Assembly: GCF_027922145.1 (NCBI RefSeq)
Contig: NZ_BSFC01000002.1
Span: forward strand, 175,496 to 239,495
Reading direction: 5' to 3'
Origin: Novosphingobium resinovorum
GTDB taxonomy: Bacteria; Pseudomonadota; Alphaproteobacteria; Sphingomonadales; Sphingomonadaceae
DNA length: 64,000 bases
Of this stretch, positions 23,909 through 32,582 are shown in pieces. How positions within the stretch are numbered: position 1 is the first letter of the stretch; every line of letters begins with the position of its first letter. Position numbers and translations under genes: made by a program. Under the pieces are notes generated by a model. The model was given only the letters and a program-made list of their open reading frames with translations. It made no database searches and had not been told where the DNA came from.

Positions 23909-24993
23909 GCGCGCTGACTTCATCCTTCGATACGGCGGGCCTAGATACGACAGGCAAACGTTCCGGCGATCACGTACGGCGGCAGGTCTTCGTTTGCGGC
24001 GACCTGAAATTGCTGTTGCAGAATCTCGCCCTGACCGATGGGCGTGGCGGGATCGTGCGCCGTTGGGCGCCGCTTCCGGCGCAAGTAGAGCGGCAGGTGG
24101 CGGAGGCCGGCGGAGAACTGTTTTCCGGCCGCGCGTTGCTGGGCTTTGCTTACAAAGCGTTCGGATCCCAGATCGTGCTAGGCGGCGGACAACTGGTGCG
24201 GGACAATGTCTCGGTCCTGGCGTTGGTCGGTCTGTTGCTTGCCGTCGTCAGTGCGCGGCTAGGTGGGGGCGGGCTCGTCACGCGCGGGCTGGGCGTGAGC
24301 ATCATCCGCTCGCCATTGCGGCGGGTCCTCTGGCGCGCGATCCTTGCGCAGTGCCCTCTGGTGAACCTGCGTGACGAGGGCTCTGGTCGCAATCTGGTCC
24401 GGTTGCTTCCGGGCAAGGCGCAGGCATGTCACGCCGACATGGTGTTCCTGCCGACGGTCGGCGTGCATGCGATCACGCCTGGGCGGGGATTACGACGATG
24501 GATCGTCGTGGCACCTTGCGCCGATGCCAGCGAGGGGCGGTCGATAGAGGGTGCAGCGCTTGACGCCGTGGTCGCCGAGGCCCTCCATCGCTTGCCGAAC
24601 GCGGGGCTGGCCATCGCCTGCCACGATCCGCGTGCAAACATGGATAAGGCCGTTGCTGCCCGCCTGGTCGCGCGCTGGCCGGATCGGGAGATCGTCGTGC
24701 TCGACGGTTATGATCTTGCCAGGCTGGTGGAATTGTACCGGGAGGCGGCGCTGGTGGTCACCAATCGCCTCCATGCGCTGATCTTCGCGATCCTGGCGGA
24801 TGCTCCCGCGCTTGCGGTGGAGGACGGCACCGCCAAAGTGCGGGTGGTCGCCGACCACTTTGCCGTACCTCTAGTGCTTCAGGAGGATCGAACGGCGGTG
24901 GCCACTTGTCTGGAGGCGGCGCTGGGATTCGACCGCGTTCTGCGCGCCCGGACGCGGCAGGATCTCGCCCAGAAAGCAGCACGCAACCTGTGA
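23905..24993 (+). CDS. Polysaccharide pyruvyl transferase family protein, second copy
   Basis: The product has 362 residues and a GTG start that overlaps the upstream GT2 stop. It has the family order: a ligand-binding glycine-rich segment (SQIVLGGGQLVRDNVSVLAL), NLRDEGSGRNLVRLLPG, the AITPGRGLRRWIVVAPCADA strand, and the conserved VVTNRLHALIFAILADAPAL. This last is the [TN]xRLH motif typical of pyruvyl transferases such as CsaB and AmsJ. The N-terminus is divergent. It could act on a different sugar from the first copy. The co-translated GT2 implies action on the residue which that enzyme adds. Confidence 0.75.
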   Translation: MSALTSSFDTAGLDTTGKRSGDHVRRQVFVCGDLKLLLQNLALTDGRGGIVRRWAPLPAQVERQVAEAGGELFSGRALLGFAYKAFGSQIVLGGGQLVRDNVSVLALVGLLLAVVSARLGGGGLVTRGLGVSIIRSPLRRVLWRAILAQCPLVNLRDEGSGRNLVRLLPGKAQACHADMVFLPTVGVHAITPGRGLRRWIVVAPCADASEGRSIEGAALDAVVAEALHRLPNAGLAIACHDPRANMDKAVAARLVARWPDREIVVLDGYDLARLVELYREAALVVTNRLHALIFAILADAPALAVEDGTAKVRVVADHFAVPLVLQEDRTAVATCLEAALGFDRVLRARTRQDLAQKAARNL

Positions 24994-25103
24994 TGCGGCA
25001 GCTTACAAACCGCTTTCCTACAGCGAATCGGATGGAACATAAATCGAACATCGGTGCGCTGCGAGTCGTGCCGATCCCTTTCGACATCCAGCCGGAGCAT
25101 GCC

Positions 25104-25370
25104 ATGTCCGATCCTTTCGAGACTCAATCCGACGCCGCTTTCGCCCCTTCGCGCGCGCCTTACGCGATCGTGCCGAATGATACCGAGCAACTGGCACTGG
25201 TGCCCAAGGGCATTTACGTCGGCACCGGCGGCGACATCGTCCTTCGCGGCATCGACGGCACGACCGACGTGATATATCGCAATCTTCCCGATGCCAGCTT
25301 CGTTGCCGTGCGCGCCCTTTACGTGCGGGCGACAGGCACCACTGCCGCCGACCTCGTCGGGGAGGCATGA
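25104..25370 (+). CDS. Spike base protein, Rcc01079 (GTA head-spike) family
   Basis: The product has 88 residues. MSDPFETQ starts it, APYAIVPNDTEQLALVPKGI follows, then YVGTGGDIVLRGIDGTTDVI and FVAVRALYVRATGTTAADLV. The IVPNDT...L...GIYVGTGGD(I/V)...F.NV/L...V..V.ATGTTA pattern is that of the family named after Rhodobacter capsulatus Rcc01079, the base of the head spikes of its gene transfer agent. The ATG at 25104 is chosen because the frame upstream carries no family sequence. The next gene overlaps the stop (ATGA), so the two products are made together, as expected for a base and its receptor-binding spike. Confidence 0.8.
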   Translation: MSDPFETQSDAAFAPSRAPYAIVPNDTEQLALVPKGIYVGTGGDIVLRGIDGTTDVIYRNLPDASFVAVRALYVRATGTTAADLVGEA

Positions 25371-27994
25371 ATATGGCCCGCCTCGTTTCCGGCGGCCGCT
25401 CCGGCGGCGTCTTCAACCGCGTAAGAACCGTGTCCGGCAGCGGTGCGCTCCTGACGCTCGGGCGCTCGCTCGGTGTCGGCTCGACCTTCACCTTGCGCTC
25501 GGGCAGTGATGCCAACCTCCAGCTTTCCGGGAGCAGCCTGATCGCCGCTACTGCCCTTTCGGCGGGAACGAGCCAGGTTGCGCTGATCCGGGAGAGCGTC
25601 GGGCTGGGCCAGTCGACGCGAGCGGTGGAGTATGCCGTTACGCTCACCGGTGCGGCATCCGATCCGGTGGAAGGAGCCTGGCTCCCGGCCAATCCCGCGC
25701 TTGCGGGCGCTTACGGCCTTGGCAAGCTCGTCGCCGGGTACGATGGACCTGCCCTGCGGGTACGCCGTGCTTCCGATGGTGCCGAGCAGGATATCGGCTT
25801 CGCGGGTCAGGCGTTTGATGCCGAGGCCGCGGCTGCCTTCAAGGGCGTGTCCACGCTGGGCGTCGCGGTCGTCTACGACCAGACCGGGCAGGGCCGCCAT
25901 CTCACGCAGCCAAGCACATCCGCACAACCATCGCTGTGGCTGGGCGAGGGCGGTCCGACCGTCACCAACTACGATACCGACTGCCCGATGCTGATCCCCG
26001 CGACCCTGGCGATCCCGCGTGCGGACTGTGCGGTGTTCATGGCCGCACGCACGCCGGGGCAGGCCGCGACTTGCGGCTATTGGGCGTTTGGTTCGACGAC
26101 CACCGACTATGGCCTCACCAGTCCGCGCACCGCCGGGAACCTGGCGATGCAGCCGATGGTAGCGAGCACCTCGATCCCGGCCACGGCCACCAATGCGCAG
26201 GCTTTGGGGGTCGGCAACATGGCCGTGCTCGGCCTCGTGTCGAGCGCATCCAGGCAGGTCGTCCACCGCGACGAGCAGACCGCGACATACCCGGCTGCCG
26301 CAGTTGCGATGCTGAACGTCGGGGGTGAGGTCGGTGAGGCGATCGAATACGGCGGGCGCACCGACTGGCGCGGCTTCGTGGTCTACGGGGCGGCTCCGTC
26401 CGATGCCGAAGTCACGGGCATCAAGGCCGTGCTCAAGGCGGTATTCGGCACTTGCGAGCCTGCCACGCTGTCGTTCCTCGGCGGAGGCGACAGTATCGTG
26501 TTCGGCACCGGGGGCGCGAACAACCGCACGATAACGGCGGCCATGCACCATCGCTCGGCGGCCTCGGTGCTGCTGCGCAATATCGGCATCGCCGGGCACC
26601 GGCTCGACCAGCATTACAACGATTTCGATACCGTTTCGGCCGCCTATATCACGCCGGGCGTGCCAAACGTCTATTTCGCAGACTACGGTCACAACGACAT
26701 CAAGACATACGTGACTGACGCCGCGACCGCGATCTCGGCGGTGGAGGCGATGAAGGTCCAGGCGCGGAGCATGGCCGCGCGGCTGCGCATTTACGGATTC
26801 TCGATGGTCGTGTGGCAGGAGGCCTATGCCGACACCAGTTTCACCGTGGCGCAGGAAAACGCGCGCGATGCGTGGAATGCCTGGCTGCGCTCGAACCCGG
26901 TGGCCGATGACGGTTTGCCTTGCTTCGATGCGGTCGATCTCGTGGCGAGCGATGCGGGCTTCGTGCTGTCCGATGCAGAGACCGATGCAGGGCGCGGTAT
27001 GGCGATGACCGCGAATTCCTCGGACGGGGTCCATCCGAACGAAGTCCATGCCGGTGCCCGCGCGGCGCACTTGCTGGCGGCATACGAGGCGATCCCGTTC
27101 ACGCTGAAATATGCCACGCGGCCAGCGCAGCAGGGCCTCGCTTACACGGGTTACCTGCCTCGGCTGGTCAAGGGGACGGGACCTTTCACGTTTGCGTTGG
27201 CGTCGGGCTCATCGCCACTGCCGACGGGGCTGTCACTGGATAGCGGGACGGGCGTGATTTCGGGCACGCCGACGGTATCAGGCACGACATCCGGCGTGGT
27301 CCTGCGCGTGACGGACAGCCTTGGCGCTGCGGCGCAGGCGAGCTTCAACCTGACCGTCGCGGCATCGGCGACGATCGCGGTGACCGACCAGACCGAGACT
27401 TGGAACACTGTCGACGCCACGGCCGTGACCGTCGCCATGCCCGCTGCCGTAAATGTCGGGGACATTCTGGTCGCGGTGATGAGCGTCGATGGTACCGTCA
27501 CCGTGACGTGGGACAACGCGACGGCAGGCGCATGGACCCAGCGCGCCACCTATGCGGCCAATTCCAATCAGCATCTCCTGACGATCTTCACCAGGACGGC
27601 AGACGGCACCGAAGGGGGCAAGGTGCTCAACGTGGGACTGTCGGGCTCGCAGCAGGCCGTGACGCGGGTGATGCGGGTGACGGGCGCGAGCGGTGCGGTG
27701 GAAATCTCGACTTATGCACGCGGCAATGCCGTCGCCGCCGATCCGCCCGCGCTGACGCCGAGCTGGGGCGGTGCGAGTCTGTATATCGCCGCGCTCGCTC
27801 TGGACGGGACGGCGACCATCGCGTCGGGACCGACCGGCTATGCGGGCTTCATGTCGCGCGTATCGAGTGCGAGCGGCCAATCGACCAACGCGACGGCCTG
27901 GAAGCTGGCATCGGGGACGGAGGATCCCGCTGCCTACACGATCTCGGCAACCTCGAACTGGGTCACGGCTACGCTGGCGTTGCAGGCCAGCTGA
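25367..27994 (+). CDS. Spike-like multidomain protein: arabinofuranosidase-like region, SGNH esterase, Ig-like domains
   Basis: The product has 875 residues and no signal peptide. Residues 1-100 are beta-rich and Ser/Gly-rich. Residues about 110-360 resemble the catalytic fold of alpha-L-arabinofuranosidase B (AYGLGKLVAGYDGPALRVRR, ASDGAEQDIGF, VVYDQTGQGRHL). Residues 367-575 are an SGNH hydrolase: nucleophile block FLGGGDSIVFG (Ser376), GHND at 441-444 and the catalytic DGVHPN (Asp553, His556). A putative Ig domain covers about 577-665 (LPTGLSLDSGTGVISGTPTV) and another beta domain fills the C-terminus. The gene is coupled to the spike base gene. It could be a virion/GTA-type spike that binds and deacylates polysaccharide, or a cell-associated exopolysaccharide-modifying enzyme reusing that architecture. 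Confidence 0.75.
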   Translation: MNMARLVSGGRSGGVFNRVRTVSGSGALLTLGRSLGVGSTFTLRSGSDANLQLSGSSLIAATALSAGTSQVALIRESVGLGQSTRAVEYAVTLTGAASDPVEGAWLPANPALAGAYGLGKLVAGYDGPALRVRRASDGAEQDIGFAGQAFDAEAAAAFKGVSTLGVAVVYDQTGQGRHLTQPSTSAQPSLWLGEGGPTVTNYDTDCPMLIPATLAIPRADCAVFMAARTPGQAATCGYWAFGSTTTDYGLTSPRTAGNLAMQPMVASTSIPATATNAQALGVGNMAVLGLVSSASRQVVHRDEQTATYPAAAVAMLNVGGEVGEAIEYGGRTDWRGFVVYGAAPSDAEVTGIKAVLKAVFGTCEPATLSFLGGGDSIVFGTGGANNRTITAAMHHRSAASVLLRNIGIAGHRLDQHYNDFDTVSAAYITPGVPNVYFADYGHNDIKTYVTDAATAISAVEAMKVQARSMAARLRIYGFSMVVWQEAYADTSFTVAQENARDAWNAWLRSNPVADDGLPCFDAVDLVASDAGFVLSDAETDAGRGMAMTANSSDGVHPNEVHAGARAAHLLAAYEAIPFTLKYATRPAQQGLAYTGYLPRLVKGTGPFTFALASGSSPLPTGLSLDSGTGVISGTPTVSGTTSGVVLRVTDSLGAAAQASFNLTVAASATIAVTDQTETWNTVDATAVTVAMPAAVNVGDILVAVMSVDGTVTVTWDNATAGAWTQRATYAANSNQHLLTIFTRTADGTEGGKVLNVGLSGSQQAVTRVMRVTGASGAVEISTYARGNAVAADPPALTPSWGGASLYIAALALDGTATIASGPTGYAGFMSRVSSASGQSTNATAWKLASGTEDPAAYTISATSNWVTATLALQAS

Positions 27995-28019
27995 CGGATC
28001 CGATGCGGCGGGGCGGTCC

Positions 28020-28946
28020 TCAGGCGGTGCGCAGCGACCGCACCAGGGCGGCCCCGATCAACAATGGCAGGCGGCGGAAGCGGGCCGAAGCGAGCGCGGC
28101 GGGCATGACGCTGCACAGGCTCGCCAGCATGGCCGGCCACATCGCTCGCGTCCTATCCCGCGAGATCGCACGGTAGCGTCGGAAGATTCGCAACCGCGTA
28201 TAGGCATCCACAACCAGGTGAGGGGGCCGGGTGCCGCCGGTCCGCGCGATCGCGTCAAGTTCCGCGCGGACGGCGGAGCGTTCCTGTTCCTCGACATTTC
28301 CTACCGAGAGCGCCGCTTCGTGGCGGCGATAGAACAGGACGTCCACCGGTGGATTGTCGATACGGCCGAACGCTCCGGCGCGAATGAACAGGTCGTAGTC
28401 CTCGGCATGGTGGTAGTCGTCGCGGTATCCGCCCATGGCTTTGAGTGCTGCGGCCCGGATCATGATCAGCGGATGCATCGAGACCGCGACGCGCGGCGGA
28501 AAGACGGACAGGTCGGTTACTTCGTGACGTCCGCCGCTGGTGCGGGTGCTGGACGAAGTGGGATGGCGATCCGCAACGGCCTGCCCGCCGACGATGACGG
28601 TCTGCGGGTTGTCGTCCAGCCAGGCGACCTGGAATGCGAGACGCTCGGGAAAGGACACGTCGTCCGCGTCCATACGCGCGATGTATTCTCCGCGCGAATG
28701 GTCGATCGCGGTGTTGAGTGCCGCCACGATCCCGCCATTGGGCTGGCGCACCACCCGGATACGGCCATCGCCTTCCGCCATGCGCGCAAGCAGGACCGGC
28801 GAAGCGTCAGTGCTGCCGTCATCGACGATGACGAGTTCAAAATCGGTGAACGTCTGGTCCAGGATCGATCGCACGGCTTCGCGCAGAAACGCCTCACCAT
28901 TGTAGCACGGCAGGATCACGGAGACGCGGGGAGGCAGCAACCTCAT
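28020..28946 (-). CDS. Glycosyltransferase family 2 protein
   Basis: The product has 308 residues. The GT-A core is visible from residue 8: VSVILPCYNGEAFLREAVRS, LVIVDDGSTDASPVLLARMA, QPNGGIVAALNTAIDHSRGE, and the DxD motif in YIARMDADDVSFPERL. The later HHAEDYDLFIRAGAF carries the catalytic ED. A hydrophobic C-terminal stretch (LPLLIGAALVRSL) may associate with the membrane. The ATG at 28946 overlaps the stop of the upstream GT (ATGA). Its end lies 25 bp from the convergent end of the spike gene. Confidence 0.88.
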   Translation of the reverse strand: MRLLPPRVSVILPCYNGEAFLREAVRSILDQTFTDFELVIVDDGSTDASPVLLARMAEGDGRIRVVRQPNGGIVAALNTAIDHSRGEYIARMDADDVSFPERLAFQVAWLDDNPQTVIVGGQAVADRHPTSSSTRTSGGRHEVTDLSVFPPRVAVSMHPLIMIRAAALKAMGGYRDDYHHAEDYDLFIRAGAFGRIDNPPVDVLFYRRHEAALSVGNVEEQERSAVRAELDAIARTGGTRPPHLVVDAYTRLRIFRRYRAISRDRTRAMWPAMLASLCSVMPAALASARFRRLPLLIGAALVRSLRTA

Positions 28947-30043
28947 GCCGCTTCTCGCCATGAACGGTCGCTGAGAGCGAGGATGATGTCGAGCAGTTCG
29001 GCCCCGGCGCGGGCCCAAGTGAACTGGCGCGCCCTGATATATCCCACATCGACCTTGCTCGCAAAAAGAGGGCCGGCCGGATCGAGCGCGGCGATCGCCT
29101 GCGCCCACGATGCCGGATCATCGACGTCTGCATAGAGAACGGCATCACGACATACCTCGGGGACAGCACCGGCAGGCGCCACCACGGCAGGTGTGCCGCA
29201 GAGCATCGCCTCCAGTGGCGGCAGGCCGAAGCCTTCCGTGCGGGAGGGACACAGCAGGCACCGTGCGCCGGCGTAGAGCGCGCGCAGGGCCTGGTCATCG
29301 CACGAGCCGACGAACACGGCATCGTCCGGAACCGCCAGTCCGGCTGCGACCAGCGCGCCTCGCTGCGCACCCACGACGACCAGCGGCACGCCCGCCGGCG
29401 CCTTTTGGGCATAGGCAGCAAAGACCACCGCGTTGTTCTTGTAGGCCTTGGAACTGCCGAACATCAGCGCGTAGCCGCGCGCGGCAAGGCCATGCACGGC
29501 AAGCACTGTGTCGTTCGCTGCGTTCTCCAGGATATGGTCCACGCCGTTGTAGAGCACTTGCGTGCGGGTGGCCGGGGAGACGCCCATAATATCGAGCATG
29601 CGCCGGGAGTAATCGCTGACGGTCAATACGGTGCTGCTCGACCGGGCCATGCGCGGGGTCAGCAACCGATAGCCCAGGCGCTGGCGGAGCGGGTAGGAAC
29701 TGTCGGGAAAAAGGAACTGTGCATCGTGAATCAGCGTCACCTTGCGGCGATGGCGCAGCGGCGCAAGGTTGGCGAGGTTCACCAGAACTCCGTCGGCGGC
29801 GAGCGTCGGCAGCCTTGCCTGTTCCCAGACTTGCGAGGGTCTTTCATCCAGTTCGCGCACTGCGATGTTGCGCAGCAATGGCTTCCAGTCGCCACTGTGG
29901 CGCATCGGCAGCAGCAGTGTCACCCGGGGGGCGCCGGGAACGCCCAGACGTGTATCGATCTCCCGGACAAGCCGGTCGGCGACGCGGTGAACGCCATTGA
30001 GACCGCCTGCGTAGAACTTCCCGTTGATATATACCGGTAGCAT
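28943..30043 (-). CDS. Glycosyltransferase family 4 protein
   Basis: The product has about 366 residues. It starts LPVYINGKFYAGGLNGVHRV, a pattern shared with the divergent transferase that follows. The rest has VTLIHDAQFLFPDSSYPLRQ, VLTVSDYSRRMLDIMGV, GYALMFGSSKAYKNNAVVFA and the nucleotide-sugar site CPSRTEGFGLPPLEAMLCGT. The ATG at 30043 is preferred because GGGAA lies six bases upstream. In-frame ATGs at 30049 and 30073 are alternatives. It heads a two-gene unit with the GT2 gene and is divergent from the next transferase. Confidence 0.85.
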   Translation of the reverse strand: MLPVYINGKFYAGGLNGVHRVADRLVREIDTRLGVPGAPRVTLLLPMRHSGDWKPLLRNIAVRELDERPSQVWEQARLPTLAADGVLVNLANLAPLRHRRKVTLIHDAQFLFPDSSYPLRQRLGYRLLTPRMARSSSTVLTVSDYSRRMLDIMGVSPATRTQVLYNGVDHILENAANDTVLAVHGLAARGYALMFGSSKAYKNNAVVFAAYAQKAPAGVPLVVVGAQRGALVAAGLAVPDDAVFVGSCDDQALRALYAGARCLLCPSRTEGFGLPPLEAMLCGTPAVVAPAGAVPEVCRDAVLYADVDDPASWAQAIAALDPAGPLFASKVDVGYIRARQFTWARAGAELLDIILALSDRSWREAA

Positions 30044-30201
30044 CGACATTCCCGAACAATCGAGCCGCAACATAATATTGCGTTGCAGCGAACTCGACGG
30101 TCGATCCTTCGCCTTGCCAAGTTTTAATGGTCGTCGGGTGCCGGCCCATCTTCCCCGTACTGGCCGCGCAAGCCATTCAAGGCGAAGAGAGGGGGGCTTC
30201 G

Positions 30202-31293
30202 ATGTCGCGGCCTGGTGATGCGATACTGATCAATGGGCGATTCCTCATGCAGCCGGTAACAGGCGTGCAACGGGTCGCGCGCGAACTGGTGTCCGAGATG
30301 GACCGGCTGGTGGGCACCGGAGAAACTCCGCTGCATCTGGCGCTTGCCTGCGAACCGGATGCGGACACATCGGACCTGGACTTGCGGCATATCCGGGTGG
30401 AACGGCGCGGCGGGGTGAGCGGGCATGCCTGGGAGCAATTCGTATTGCCGCGTATGGTCGCCGATCGTCGCCTGTTGTGCCTGGGAAATACTGCACCGCT
30501 TGCGTCGGCGCTGGGCGGGCAGCGCCTGTCGGTGATGATCCACGACGTGTCGTACCTGTCCCTGCCGCGCGCCTATTCCCTGCGCTATCGCGCAGCGCAT
30601 CGCGCACTGCTGCCGATACTCCTGCGACGTTCCGAACCCCTCTTCACCGTCTGCGATGCCGAGGCGGAGCAGCTGCGCCGCCTGCATCGCCGCACGCACG
30701 TCGTTGCAGTGCAGAATGGCGCCTGGACCCGTGACAGGGTCGACCGGACTGCAGGCTATGAGCGGGAGCGCATGGTCCTTTATGTCGGGTCGCTGTCGCG
30801 CAGGAAGAATGTGGAACGGGTGATCGAGGTCGCCCAGCACCTTGCCCGGGAAGACGGCGTGCGCACCGTTCTCGTGGGCTCGAGCCATAAGATCCTCGCG
30901 CCCATTCGCGCCGGCGTGGCTTCCGATGTAGCGCATATGCTCGAATTCATCGGACAGGTCCCGGATCTAGAGATCCTCGCAGATTATTATCGCCGCGCCG
31001 CCTGCCTGCTTTTCCCGTCGCTCTACGAAGCGTCGCCGCTGCCGCCGGTAGAAGCGATGAGCCATGGCTGTCCGGTGATTGCCTCGGCAATCCCGTCGAT
31101 GACCGAACGCTGCGGTTCCGCCGCGCTCTATTGCGATCCGCTCGACAGCGGGGACATCCTGTCTGCGGTGCGCCGCGTCCTCTACGATCCCGGCAAAGCC
31201 GATGCGCTGCGCGAGGCCGGTTTCGAGCGCGTCGCCCGCTTTACCTGGCGCGATCAGGCAAGAAGCCTTCTGGCAGCCATGACCGGGAGTTAA
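30202..31293 (+). CDS. Glycosyltransferase family 4 protein
   Basis: The product has 363 residues. The ATG at 30202 is chosen for the AGAGAGGGG ribosome site and the family-type start AILINGRFLMQPVTGVQRVA. Further motifs are LSVMIHDVSYLSLPRAYSLR, RMVLYVGSLSRRKNVERVIE and the acceptor/nucleotide site FPSLYEASPLPPVEAMSHGC. It is a retaining cytoplasmic transferase of the same subfamily as the divergent gene at 28943-30043 (shared INGRF/INGKF...GV.RVA start). The two may be ancient duplicates specialised for different sugars. Confidence 0.87.
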   Translation: MSRPGDAILINGRFLMQPVTGVQRVARELVSEMDRLVGTGETPLHLALACEPDADTSDLDLRHIRVERRGGVSGHAWEQFVLPRMVADRRLLCLGNTAPLASALGGQRLSVMIHDVSYLSLPRAYSLRYRAAHRALLPILLRRSEPLFTVCDAEAEQLRRLHRRTHVVAVQNGAWTRDRVDRTAGYERERMVLYVGSLSRRKNVERVIEVAQHLAREDGVRTVLVGSSHKILAPIRAGVASDVAHMLEFIGQVPDLEILADYYRRAACLLFPSLYEASPLPPVEAMSHGCPVIASAIPSMTERCGSAALYCDPLDSGDILSAVRRVLYDPGKADALREAGFERVARFTWRDQARSLLAAMTGS

Positions 31294-31329
31294 TTTGTCC
31301 CGTCCAGGAAGCCCGGCAAAGATCGCGTC

Positions 31330-32469
31330 ATGAGCCAAGCGCACGCTACCAATGCCCGTCGCAGGCAACCCGTCCATGGGCTGGACCTCGTGCGCTTTGC
31401 GGCGGCGAGCCTTGTCGTGCTCTATCATCTCGGCTTCAAGGCATGGGCGCTGGAAGACAGCAGCTTACATGCAGTTCTAGGCCGTCATCAGGACTTTCCG
31501 ATCGGCTATGCGTTGAGCTGGTGCGGCTGGATCGGCGTGCAGGTGTTCTTCGTCGTTTCCGGGGCAGTCATCGCCTATTCCGCACGCGGCGTCAGCGCAC
31601 GCGGCTTTGCGCGCCGCCGCGTGGCCAGGCTGCTGCCGGCGGTGCTCATCGCCGTGGCCATCGCGCTGCCGGTCGCGGTATTCGTGTTCGGCAGCGCACC
31701 GGGGCAGGCGATCGTGCTGACTCTGAAGACCTTGGCGTTCGTCCCCTTGGGACCGTGGATCATCGGCCAGTTCTGGACGATCCCGATCGAGTTGGCGTTT
31801 TACGCCCTCGTCTGGGCGATCCTTGCATCGGGCGTGCCCGAACGCCCGATGCACGCGCTGGCGTGGCTGCTGGGTGTCGCCAGCGCGAGTTACTGGCTGA
31901 CCGTGACATTGGGCGTTCGGGGCGCCGGGGGGCGGCTTGGTGAACTTTTGCTGCTGCAGCATGGGATATATTTTGCGCTCGGAATGCTCTGCGCGCGGTT
32001 GGGCGGCAGCGGCCTCGGGTTACGCCACGTCGGCCTGTCGATTGCCTGCATCTTTGCCGCATCGGTGCAGGTGCGCACGACCGCACAATGGGAGATGGGC
32101 GCGCGGGTCGATCTGTCGGCCGGCTGGCCTTGGGCCTATGTGCTGTGGCTTTGCCTGACCGCGATGATCGCGGCGGCATTCCGGTGGCAGGCGCAAGTCG
32201 CGACCATCCTGGGGCGCTTCGGCGAAGCGCTGCGCCTTGCAGGGCTGGCTACCTATCCTCTCTACCTCGTTCACATCCACGTGGGCGGTGCGATCCTGCT
32301 GCTGACGGCGGAACTGGGCATCATTCCGGCGCTCACTCTCGCATATGCAGGTTCGGTGGTCGTTGCTCTCGCCATCGCCAGATGGCTCGAGCCGCCGCTC
32401 CATGCTGCAGTCGATATGGGGCTGCGTCGACTGGGGCGAGGGATGCCGCGTTATCGGCGGACGGGGTAG
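31330..32469 (+). CDS. Acyltransferase 3 family (OafA/NodX-type) membrane O-acyltransferase
   Basis: The product has 379 residues. It starts with the family's catalytic region GLDLVRFAAASLVVLYHLGF (the RxxA and H motif), followed by GWIGVQVFFVVSGAVIAYSA and ARRRVARLLPAVLIAVAIAL. About ten hydrophobic spans follow, ending LATYPLYLVHIHVGGAILLL. Such enzymes transfer acetyl or succinyl groups onto exported polysaccharide or lipid-linked sugars. The gene lies 36 bp behind a glycosyltransferase and is probably co-transcribed with it. The SGNH esterase in the spike protein could remove the acyl groups this enzyme adds (inference). Confidence 0.88.
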   Translation: MSQAHATNARRRQPVHGLDLVRFAAASLVVLYHLGFKAWALEDSSLHAVLGRHQDFPIGYALSWCGWIGVQVFFVVSGAVIAYSARGVSARGFARRRVARLLPAVLIAVAIALPVAVFVFGSAPGQAIVLTLKTLAFVPLGPWIIGQFWTIPIELAFYALVWAILASGVPERPMHALAWLLGVASASYWLTVTLGVRGAGGRLGELLLLQHGIYFALGMLCARLGGSGLGLRHVGLSIACIFAASVQVRTTAQWEMGARVDLSAGWPWAYVLWLCLTAMIAAAFRWQAQVATILGRFGEALRLAGLATYPLYLVHIHVGGAILLLTAELGIIPALTLAYAGSVVVALAIARWLEPPLHAAVDMGLRRLGRGMPRYRRTG

Positions 32470-32540
32470 CCTCCTTTCATAGCGGCTCCAGCGAGGCGGA
32501 CGCTTCGGATCGTGAAAACTCCCAAGTGTCGTAATGGTTT

Positions 32541-32581
32541 GATCGCCCCCCCCGATGAGCCGGGCGCATCGGGGGGGCGAT
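32541..32581. terminator. Strong hairpin between convergent genes, likely bidirectional terminator
   Basis: ATCGCCCCCCCCGATG at 32542-32557 pairs with CATCGGGGGGGCGAT at 32567-32581, with one extra C bulged, around a nine-base loop. The 15-bp GC-rich stem sits between the convergent acyltransferase and pyruvyl transferase genes. No good T-run follows on either strand, so it may act with Rho or mainly protect 3' ends. Confidence 0.65.
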
Positions 32582-32582
32582 A

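Noticed and set aside
25104..27994. Complete prophage or gene transfer agent cluster around the spike genes
   Set aside because: No capsid, portal, terminase, tail, integrase or lysis gene is found within the window; only the spike-type pair is present.
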